From positions 26,806 through 90,805 of the forward strand of contig CAMEIX010000012.1 in assembly GCA_945919075.1 (NCBI GenBank): a stretch of 64,000 nucleotides of DNA, in the 5' to 3' direction. Below the pieces are notes generated by a model. That model searched no databases. It saw only the letters and a program-made list of their open reading frames with translations, and was not told the origin of the DNA. Shown piece by piece: positions 1 through 7,300 of this stretch. This DNA is from an uncultured Lachnospiraceae bacterium (GTDB taxonomy: Bacteria; Bacillota; Clostridia; Lachnospirales; Lachnospiraceae). The translations under genes and the position numbers were made by a program. Within the stretch, counting starts at the first letter, position 1. Every line of letters begins with the position of its first letter.

Positions 1-151
1 TAAATCATTGATATAACGCATATAATGGATGCAAAAATGAGAAAAATCTGTATAGGCCGAGTTCCTGCATATAATGAGCGTTTTTTGAGATTTTATCATT
101 TCACGCTGATGCCCATTTGGGGAGAATAGGTACAAAATTCATTTTTCTCTG

Positions 152-287
152 AATACGCTGACATTTTTCACTTCTTTTTCAGCGCTTTTTTCAATTTTAA
201 AATTCCTACCTACATTTTTTGCTAAAATGTCAGCGTATTTTTCTTTTCTCTTATATGCGCTGATTTGAACCCTAAAAAACTCAGCGC
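152..287. repeat. Cluster of inverted repeats in AT-rich non-coding DNA
   Basis: AATACGCTGACATTTT at 152-167 is matched perfectly in reverse complement at 224-239, with 56 bases between. A second pair, GCGCTGA (257-263) and TCAGCGC (281-287), forms a hairpin followed by a T run. The motif CAGCGC recurs at about 180 and 282. No convincing gene lies in 1-298. The arrangement resembles the end of a mobile element or an intergenic repeat family. The left edge is cut by the window, so the full unit cannot be judged. Confidence 0.55.
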
Positions 288-298
288 TTTTTGCCAAC

Positions 299-502
299 AT
301 GGGAAATAACGCTTACTATGGCCCTTTGAGCATCTTACATAATCCAACTAATGATAATGTTATACTCAATGAGTATAGTCAACGAATTAAGCAAGGAATG
401 TCTGCGAATACAATACATCAAATTAAAAAGTACTTCCCATTTCTTCATAGTTTGAAGCAAACAAATGTTCTAAAAATGGTTGATATAATTGGTGTGAACT
501 GA
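299..502 (+). other. Small open frame of doubtful status
   Basis: A 67-codon frame (begins MGNNAYYGPL) with no recognisable ribosome site before its ATG. The product has no signal peptide, membrane segment or motif I recognise; its helix-rich second half could be the tail of a larger degraded protein. The promoter of the toxin gene downstream (480-508) overlaps its last codons. That fits either a gene remnant or chance. It is listed only so the stretch is accounted for. Confidence 0.2.
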
Positions 503-508
503 TATAAT
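480..508 (+). promoter_or_regulatory. Sigma-A-type promoter of the small toxin gene
   Basis: TTGATA (480-485) and a perfect TATAAT (503-508) are separated by 17 bases. Transcription would begin near 515, giving a leader of about 97 bases before the toxin start codon. Confidence 0.75.
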
Positions 509-557
509 AATGGTGCGTGGTAATTCACGTAGAAGAGTACCCATGACAGGGTGGTAG

Positions 558-602
558 CCTCCCGAGCCAGTGCCGGTTCTCCGGATTACATAGGAAGGGA
601 GG
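558..602 (+). promoter_or_regulatory. Leader hairpin masking the toxin ribosome site
   Basis: CCTCCC at 558-563 is complementary to GGGAGG at 597-602, which is the Shine-Dalgarno sequence of the toxin gene. The long structured leader could therefore hide the ribosome site in the full-length transcript. This translational control is well known for toxin mRNAs of type I toxin-antitoxin systems; here it is inferred from base pairing only. Confidence 0.55.
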
Positions 603-611
603 TGCGTTATT

Positions 612-728
612 ATGACAGCTTTCGAAATTATTTCGGTAATTATAGGTATATTGAGTTTGCTCATTGCCTTTGGGAGTTTGATTGTAGCGTTTCTTGCCTT
701 TCTCGATAAGAGGAACAAGAAGAAATAA
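612..728 (+). CDS. Small hydrophobic type I toxin (holin-like toxin family)
   Basis: A 38-residue peptide starting MTAFEIISVI. Residues 4-30 form one hydrophobic membrane helix, followed by a charged tail, DKRNKKK. This matches the build of the 'putative holin-like toxin' peptides of Firmicutes and of TxpA/BsrG-type toxins, which insert into the membrane and depolarise the cell. The start is fixed by GGGAGG ten bases upstream. It has its own promoter (480-508) and a structured leader, and a convergent antisense RNA overlaps its 3' end. It is too short for routine gene finding. Family membership is judged from size and topology, not a search. Confidence 0.75.
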   Translation: MTAFEIISVIIGILSLLIAFGSLIVAFLAFLDKRNKKK

Positions 729-820
729 AAATGCCTCTCCTGTCTGCCAACAGAAGAGGCGTGGTCTTTTGACCAATTGACCGATTCGGGAGCATCCACT
801 TTGGAGTGGGTGCTCTTCTT
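724..820 (-). ncRNA. Antisense antitoxin RNA of the type I toxin
   Basis: On the minus strand a promoter (827-855) should start an RNA near 820. It would run leftward to a hairpin at 733-760 (stem GCCTCT/AGAGGC on the minus strand) followed by ATTTTTATT, a plausible intrinsic terminator. The transcript, about 95 nt, is complementary to the 3' untranslated region and last codons of the toxin mRNA. This is the TxpA/RatA-like layout, in which the overlapping RNA promotes decay or blocks translation of the toxin message. No expression data are available. Confidence 0.6.
790..820 (+). terminator. Intrinsic terminator of the toxin mRNA
   Basis: GAGCATCCACT (790-800), loop TTGG, AGTGGGTGCTC (805-815), then TTCTT. 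In the opposite direction the same stem would form the 5' end of the antisense RNA. Confidence 0.65.
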
Positions 821-826
821 ATTACT

Positions 827-855
827 AATATAACACTATTTGAGATTTGATACAA
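827..855 (-). promoter_or_regulatory. Promoter of the antisense antitoxin RNA
   Basis: Read on the minus strand: TTGTAT (850-855), a 17-base spacer, TATATT (827-832). The start site falls near 820, just beyond the toxin terminator, as expected for a convergent antitoxin RNA. The remaining DNA up to 1035 is AT-rich and shows nothing else clear. Confidence 0.6.
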
Positions 856-1035
856 CATATTATATTCATTTTGTGACAATTTTGTGATAAACTCTTTTGT
901 AATACACAGTATTTTGTGCCACCGCTTGCTATTTTGTAGGAAAAAGGATACGTGATTTGCGTATCCAAATACCTTGCGGAAATGGCATAAAAAAGGTATA
1001 GTAAATTAAGGTACTGGGTAAAGAAGGAGGACAAA

Positions 1036-1356
1036 ATGATTATCGCATTTATCATTTGGAGTATTGGTGCCGCTGTATTTCTTGCAATCGGAATCAGTTG
1101 CAGAAAATCCCGGGAGGCGGTAGGATTTTTCACATTCACAAAACCACCGATAATAGAAAATGTGGAAGCCTACAATAAGGCAGTATCCAATTTATGGTTT
1201 GTAGCTGTGCTAATATTTGAGATACTGGGAGTTCCTTTCCTGTTTCTTAAACAGAACTCTCCCTGGTTTTTACTCATTATTTTTGCGGTAATCATCTGGG
1301 TAATCGGAATCATGGTATGCTATATGAAAATTGAGGGAAAATATAAGAAGAAATAG
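1036..1356 (+). CDS. Small integral membrane protein of unknown function
   Basis: A 106-residue protein with three predicted membrane helices: about 2-20, 54-72 and 77-97. It ends in a basic tail, EGKYKKK. The first loop holds a short polar stretch with the phrase NKAVSNLWF. Similar small proteins are common in Lachnospiraceae and resemble the DUF3784-type membrane proteins, but no function is known to me. The ATG follows a strong AAGGAGG site. It is convergent with the kinase gene and shares its terminator. Confidence 0.7.
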   Translation: MIIAFIIWSIGAAVFLAIGISCRKSREAVGFFTFTKPPIIENVEAYNKAVSNLWFVAVLIFEILGVPFLFLKQNSPWFLLIIFAVIIWVIGIMVCYMKIEGKYKKK

Positions 1357-1361
1357 AAGGA

Positions 1362-1386
1362 ATGCCACCGTTACGGTGGCATTTTC
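1362..1386. terminator. Bidirectional intrinsic terminator
   Basis: ATGCCACCG TTA CGGTGGCAT followed by TTTT lies between two convergent genes, so it probably ends transcription from both sides. Confidence 0.8.
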
Positions 1387-1396
1387 CATATAAAAA

Positions 1397-2470
1397 TTAT
1401 GTTATATTAAAGAAAACGGCTTCTACCAAAAGCATTATGATAAATAAGGAAAATACCAGGATAATGTCTAATATGAGAACGCCAAGATAGTGAATCAGTG
1501 GGTTTTTATTTTTGCAGAGAGGAAAACCATTTTGGATATCCAGGTAATCAAAGCATCCAAAAATAACGGAAAGCATAATAACAAGACACATGATTCGTTC
1601 AAACCAAAGTGCGGCACCGCTTAAATTTTCTACCTGCAAGGACATGGACAGCCAAAGAATGAATAAGTAAACGATGGTGGCGATAACCATTTTCCAAGGC
1701 TTTTTTGTTCGAAATCCGGGGAAAAAATACCGGGACAGGGATGCTTTATCGTGGGTATTATCCGGGTTCTTCGTCAGTTGCAGCAGATCCCTTTTTAATT
1801 CGGTAACAGAATGATATCTGTCCGATGGGTTCATCTGCGTACATCGAAGGATAATATTTTGATAATACTTACCAATGCCGGGATTAGAATCCGAGAGTTC
1901 CTTCAAAATAATGCCCACAGAGTATATGTCAGTTTGTGGCGAAGAGGAGCCAAAACCATACTGTTCCGGAGCGGCGTAGCCCTTCGTCCCCAATAGCACA
2001 GTATCTTTTGAACTTTCCTCATGATAATGTTTTGCGGCATTAAAATCCAGTAAGACAACTTTATCGTATTTGGTTATAATGATGTTAGAAGGCTTAATGT
2101 CGCGGTGGATAATCGGGGGTATGGCAGTGTGGAGCCGTTCCAGAATTTCACAAAGGTTGATTATCCAGCCGGTTATGGTGCCCTGTTCTAAGTCGGAGGT
2201 ATTCATCCGCTCCTGCAATGTTTCGCCCGGTATGTATTCCTCAATTAGCGTAAGCGCCCTATTTTCCTCGTAAAAGTCGACAATATTAGGGGTTCCCAAA
2301 ATGGGATGATGGAACAGATATTCATATATTTCCGCATTATATACATCCAAAATCTTTTTGACAAAGATTTTTCCTGTCTCCCGGTGCTGCACCAGATATA
2401 CCTTATGAGAATCATTTATCGTGGCAATCGTTTCATAAAAAGAAATGGAAAGACGGTGCGTATAATCCAT
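1397..2470 (-). CDS. Membrane-anchored Hanks-type Ser/Thr protein kinase
   Basis: 357 residues. The N-terminal kinase domain spans roughly residues 10-240: FVKK with the ATP-binding lysine near 38, catalytic loop HRDIKPSN at 122-129, and APEQ at 168-171 marking the activation segment. The metal-binding DFG is DFN (142-144), a variant often compatible with activity. After residue 260 come three membrane helices and no extracellular PASTA repeats, unlike PrkC/PknB. The kinase domain should therefore face the cytoplasm with the C-terminus in the membrane. It is transcribed away from the 2535 gene, with only 64 bases between them. Substrate unknown. Confidence 0.88.
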   Translation of the reverse strand: MDYTHRLSISFYETIATINDSHKVYLVQHRETGKIFVKKILDVYNAEIYEYLFHHPILGTPNIVDFYEENRALTLIEEYIPGETLQERMNTSDLEQGTITGWIINLCEILERLHTAIPPIIHRDIKPSNIIITKYDKVVLLDFNAAKHYHEESSKDTVLLGTKGYAAPEQYGFGSSSPQTDIYSVGIILKELSDSNPGIGKYYQNIILRCTQMNPSDRYHSVTELKRDLLQLTKNPDNTHDKASLSRYFFPGFRTKKPWKMVIATIVYLFILWLSMSLQVENLSGAALWFERIMCLVIMLSVIFGCFDYLDIQNGFPLCKNKNPLIHYLGVLILDIILVFSLFIIMLLVEAVFFNIT

Positions 2471-2534
2471 AAAATCATTCCTTTCCTATCGGATTTACTT
2501 GTATTATAACAGATTATAACAAAGAAGGTGAAAC

Positions 2535-2996
2535 ATGAGCGAAAAAAATACAGAAGAATTGAATAATGTCCTGGGAAAGACACATCTATCAGATTTTGAA
2601 AAGTATTGCAAAGAAAACAAAGAGAGCATGATTACGGAAGCCAGCAGTTTTCAGACCTATGTAAAAAACATTTTAAGCGAGAAGAAAATAACATTGCAGA
2701 GAGTGTTCCTATGTGCAGATATTCCCGAACGTTATGGGTATAAACTTATGACAGGTGAAAAGCATACTAAGCAGAGGGATGTCATTTTAAGATTATGTTA
2801 TGCTGCCGGGTTATCTTTGGAAGAAACACAAAGGGCCTTAAAGAAGTACGGGATGCCGGAACTTTATGCCAAGATTCCCAGAGATGCACTACTCATGATT
2901 CTCTTTAATGAAAGACCGGGAAGCATTATTGACGTTAATGCCTGGTTAAAGGAGAAGGGAATGGAGCCTTTGAGAACCAGCGGGGTCCAAGAATAG
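2535..2996 (+). CDS. Helical protein divergent from the kinase, possible HTH partner
   Basis: 153 residues, soluble, no signal peptide. Residues 40-100 look like a Cro/C1-type helix-turn-helix fold: a segment around FQTYVKNILSEKKITLQRVF, a turn with IPERYGYKLMTGEKH, then LRLCYAAGLSLEETQRAL. The C-terminal 50 residues contain a second helical stretch. GAAGGTG precedes the ATG. It sits head-to-head with the Ser/Thr kinase across a 64-base shared promoter region, so a regulator or phosphorylation substrate is plausible. This is inferred from context, not demonstrated. Confidence 0.6.
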   Translation: MSEKNTEELNNVLGKTHLSDFEKYCKENKESMITEASSFQTYVKNILSEKKITLQRVFLCADIPERYGYKLMTGEKHTKQRDVILRLCYAAGLSLEETQRALKKYGMPELYAKIPRDALLMILFNERPGSIIDVNAWLKEKGMEPLRTSGVQE

Positions 2997-3111
2997 GAAA
3001 ATCACCACCGTTACGGGGGCAGCGAAATAAATTCGTTGTGGTAAACTCTCTATATTGAGACAGGGAGTATTTTCTTAACTGTCAAAATATTTATGAGGAG
3101 GTCTCGTGACG

Positions 3112-4032
3112 ATGAGAAAGAAAACAAAAAATCTGGCTGTTATTATAGGTATGTCATTGATTGTATCAATGGTATCAGGGTGTAGTTCTTCGAATAGTAC
3201 CATGCAGGATAAGGAGATTGCGGGAGTAGAGAATGGTTCTTCGGATACAAAAATAGATGCTCCGCAGGAAACGGAAAAAGAAGTTGTTAGTGAAGTTTCC
3301 ATCGAAGAACAGGTTTTATATGATGAAAATGATATTAAGATAACCGCGACAGGGATGGATGATTCTATATGGGGCACTGAATTAAAACTTTTAATTGAAA
3401 ATAATTCGAGTAAAAGTATTACGGTTCAGGCCAGAAACAGCAATGTAAACGGCTATATGGTATCCACAATGATGTCCGCTGACGTAGCATCCGGCAAAAA
3501 GGCAAATGACAGTCTTACGTTTGAAACATCCGGACTGAAAGACTGCGGTATTGAGCAAATGGCAACCATGGAATTCTATTTTCATATTTTTGATTCGGAC
3601 ACATGGGATACTATTGTAGATACGGATGTGATTACGGTACGTACATCTATCGCAGACGGATATGTGCAGAATTATGACGATTCCGGAGATCTTCTGGTGG
3701 AAACAGAAGGTATCAAAATCGTGGGAAAAGGTCTGTCAGCATCCGATTCCTTCTGGGGACCGGGGTTAATTCTTTACATAGAAAATAATTCTGACAAGAA
3801 TGTTACAATACAGGTCAGAGACGTTTCCATTAATGGATTTATGGTCAGCTCCAGTATGTCAGAGGATGTTGTAGTAGGCAAGAAAGCAATCAGCGCTGTA
3901 CAGTTTTTCAGCACAGATTTAGAGAGCAATGGAATTGATGATATTACAGAGGTGGAACTGTATTTTCATATATTCGAGGCAGAGACGTGGGATACCATTG
4001 TAGATACGGATGTGATTACGATTAATTTTTAA
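3112..4032 (+). CDS. Lipoprotein with two repeated beta-rich domains
   Basis: 306 residues from the ATG at 3112. That start sits correctly behind GAGGAGG, whereas the upstream in-frame GTG at 3106 is too close. The signal peptide ends in a lipobox VSGC with the acylated cysteine at 24. After an acidic linker come two copies of a domain of about 115 residues. Each contains an NGxMVSxxMSxDV segment and ends with a nearly identical YFHIF...TWDTIVDTDVIT block. The duplication is internal and still close in sequence, pointing to a recent event. The protein is surface exposed; the function is unknown to me. It is monocistronic with a terminator. Confidence 0.75.
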   Translation: MRKKTKNLAVIIGMSLIVSMVSGCSSSNSTMQDKEIAGVENGSSDTKIDAPQETEKEVVSEVSIEEQVLYDENDIKITATGMDDSIWGTELKLLIENNSSKSITVQARNSNVNGYMVSTMMSADVASGKKANDSLTFETSGLKDCGIEQMATMEFYFHIFDSDTWDTIVDTDVITVRTSIADGYVQNYDDSGDLLVETEGIKIVGKGLSASDSFWGPGLILYIENNSDKNVTIQVRDVSINGFMVSSSMSEDVVVGKKAISAVQFFSTDLESNGIDDITEVELYFHIFEAETWDTIVDTDVITINF

Positions 4033-4046
4033 TTATGAATTTGAGA

Positions 4047-4074
4047 AATTCCCGGCATATTGCCGGGAATTTTT
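4047..4074 (+). terminator. Intrinsic terminator after the lipoprotein gene
   Basis: AATTCCCGGCA TAT TGCCGGGAATT followed by T residues, ending 40 bases after the stop codon. Confidence 0.85.
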
Positions 4075-4239
4075 AGTTTATAGGATGACAATCAAATTAA
4101 TATAGTGTTATAATACTATATAAATAATTATAAAAATAAGTATAGTCATGACTAAAAATAATCTTAAAAGTCAAATAAGACCATTTTAATGGACATCATA
4201 TAGGATATAATTACATTTAATAAACTAATTTTTTACAGA

Positions 4240-4335
4240 AAATAAAAAAAGACTTATAAAAGTCTTTTTTACCCGCACAATGCGGACATTTGCAATTTCG
4301 GATAAATCCTTATTTGAACTCACCTTGTAAATTAC
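4240..4335 (-). ncRNA. tracrRNA of the type II-A CRISPR system
   Basis: Read on the minus strand, the RNA begins with an anti-repeat. TAATTTACAAGG pairs with CCTTGTAAATTA of the CRISPR repeat over 12 bp. After a bulge, TCAAAT pairs with the GTTTGA at the 5' end of the repeat. It continues with AAGGATTTATCC, a nexus-like hairpin equivalent to AAGGCTAGTCCG in the S. pyogenes tracrRNA. Next comes a small CCGCATTGTGCGG hairpin, and it ends in AAAGACTTTTATAAGTCTTT plus T residues. The length is about 95 nt. Orientation and pairing show that the array is transcribed rightward. Position upstream of cas9 on the opposite strand is as in S. pyogenes. Confidence 0.9.
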
Positions 4336-4341
4336 AATATA

Positions 4342-4370
4342 AGGTTAGCACAAGGATAAAATAAAGTCAA
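4342..4370 (-). promoter_or_regulatory. tracrRNA promoter
   Basis: On the minus strand, TTGACT (4365-4370), a 17-base spacer, then TAACCT (4342-4347). This places the RNA 5' end near 4335, directly at the anti-repeat. The promoter occupies the DNA just upstream of the cas9 ribosome site, so initiation here and cas9 transcription may interfere. Confidence 0.75.
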
Positions 4371-4389
4371 GGATAAATGGGAGGTAATT

Positions 4390-7300
4390 ATGAGCAAAAA
4401 ATACTATTTGGGTCTGGACATGGGAACATCATCAGTGGGTTGGGCAGTTACTGATGAAAATTACAATCTTTTACGGGCAAGAGGAAAAGATTTATGGGGA
4501 GTAAGATTGTTTCAGGAGGCGAATACCGCTGCAGAGAGAAGATCACACAGAACAGCCAGAAGACGCTTACAAAGAGAAAAAGCAAGAATTGGATATTTAA
4601 AGGAGATATTTGCGGATGAAATTCTTGCTATTGACCCCGGGTTTTACCAGCGTCTGGAAGACAGTAAATATTTTGTTGATGATAAAACTGTTCATCAGCC
4701 ATATGCAATTTTTGCCGACAGTAAATATACGGATAAGGAATATCACAAGGAATATCCCACAATATTTCATTTGCGCAAAGAATTAATAGAATCAAAAGAA
4801 CCGCATGATGTAAGACTTGTCTTTTTGGCAATTTTGAATATGTATAAACATAGAGGACATTTTTTAAATGCAAGCTTAAATGATAAAGGTATGGAGGATA
4901 TTTCTGAATTATACAGAGAGTTATGCGAATATGAGATAGGTTTTTGCCCATTGAATAATTATACGGAGATGGAAGATATTTTAACCACCAAAGAATTATC
5001 CAATTCGAAAAGGGCAGAGAGACTAATTGAAATTATGCATTTTGATAAAAAAAGTCCTAATGCAGAAATGATTAAATTAATCTGTGGATTGACAGTGGTT
5101 TTATCAAAGGCATTTGTCGAAAACTCTTTTACAGAGGAAAACCAAAAATATAAAATCTCCTTCAGAGACAGCAATTTTGATGAAAAACTGCCGGATGTAG
5201 AAGATATTTTGGAAGAGAAATATTTTGAAGTGTTTCTTTTGCTCAAAAGAATTCATGATAGCGCTTTGCTGGCAAATTTTATGAAAGATGAGAACGGGAC
5301 CTGTAAGTATATCTCTGTTGCCCGGGTAAATTCATACAATAAACATAAATATGATTTAGCGGTTCTAAAGAGGGTATATAAAAGAAATTTACCCGGAAAA
5401 TACAATGCTATGTTCCGAAAAATGGAGGAAAATAACTATAGTGCATATTCCGGATCAACCAATTATAAAGGAATAATCAGAAGAGGAGCTAAAGCAAAGT
5501 ATGAATCTTTTTGTGATGTAGTTAAGAAAACAGTTGCAACATTCCCTGCTGATGAGGATACAATCTATATTTTAAGCGAGATTGAGAAGAATACTTTCCT
5601 CCCAAAACAATTGACTGCGTCCAACGGTATAATTCCAAATCAATTGCACAAAATCGAACTGAAGGTAATTTTGAAAAATGCAGAAGATTATCTTCCGTTC
5701 TTAAGGGAAAAGGATGAGACCGGTCTTACAAATAGCGAAAAAATAGTAGCTTTATTTGAATTTCAGATTCCCTACTATGTAGGACCTTTATTCAATGATC
5801 AAAAGCATGGTGCCTGGAGTGTACGAACTCCCGGTAATGAAAAGGGTAGAATACTTCCATGGAATTTTGAGGAAAAGATAGATGTAAAAACTTCCGCAGA
5901 AAAGTTTATTGAAAAGATGGTGAATCATTGTACCTATCTTAGTGATGAGGTCGTTTTACCTAAAAATTCACTGTTATACGAAAAATTCCGTGTTTTAAAC
6001 GAATTGAATAATCTCAAAATTAACGGAGAGGCAATTTCTGTATCTTTAAAGCAGGATATTTATAATAATTTGTTCCTATCCGGGAAAAAGGTAACTGCGA
6101 AAAAAATTAAAGAGCACCTGAAAATCAGAGGCTTGGTTGAGAACAAGGATGATGTTGATATATCGGGAATAGATGGCGATTTTATCAATACATTATCAAA
6201 CTACGCTAAATTCAGGGATATTTTTGGTGTTGAAAAGCTTACATATGAACAGGAACAGATAGCAGAAAATATTATTTTCTGGTCTACTGTGTATGGGGAA
6301 TCCAAGACCTTTTTGCAGCAAAAACTGTTAGAAAATTATGGAGAAATTCTTTCCAAAGAGCAGATTAAGAGAATTACTGGTATTAAATTTAAGGATTGGG
6401 GACGTTTATCCAAAGAGTTTCTTTATCTTGAAGGAGCGGACCGGGAGACCGGCGAAGTAAAAACCATTATATCCAGAATGTGGGATGAAAACTATAATTT
6501 GATGGAATTGTTAAGCAGTAATTTCACATATTTGGATAAATTACAGGAACAAACTTTATCCATGGAAAAAAGTTTATCAGAAGTTGTCTTTGATGATTTG
6601 GATGGACTGTATCTTTCTGCACCGGTTAAAAGAATGACTTGGCAAACCATCAGAATCATGCAGGAATTAAATCAGGTATTAGGCTGTGAACCGGCAAAAA
6701 TCTTTGTAGAAATGGCGCGAGATACAAACGCGCCTAAAGAAAGAAAAGACAGCCGGAAAAAGAAATTCTTAGATTTGTACAAGAATTGTAAAAAAGAAAG
6801 CCATGATTGGATAAAGGAAATCTCTGAAACTGAAGATTCAAAATTTAAAAGCAAGAAATTGTATTTGTACTATACACAAAAGGGACGTTGTATGTACACG
6901 GGTGAAGAGATCGATTTAGGAGATTTATTTAATGATAACCTGTACGACATAGATCATATTTATCCAAGACATTTTGTAAAAGATGACAGCATAGAAAATA
7001 ACCTTGTCCTTGTTAAGAAGGAAAAAAACGCACATAAGAGTGATGTTTTTCCCATCGAATACGGTATTCGTGAGAAATGTCATGGCTTATGGAAAATGCT
7101 CTTGGACGGCGGTTTTATTACAAAGGAAAAATACAGCCGCTTAATACGTACCGATGAATTTTCCGATAGCGAAATGGCCGATTTTGTTAACCGGCAAATT
7201 GTTGAAACCAGACAGGGTACCAAGTTTATAACTCAAATACTGAAAGAAACCTGTCCCGCTTGTGATGTTGTTTACGTGAAAGCCGGAAACGTCAGTGAAT

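Noticed and set aside
470..879. Overlapping minus-strand frames across the small toxin locus
   Set aside because: No ribosome sites; they run through the toxin promoter, leader and terminators, which give a coherent alternative explanation.
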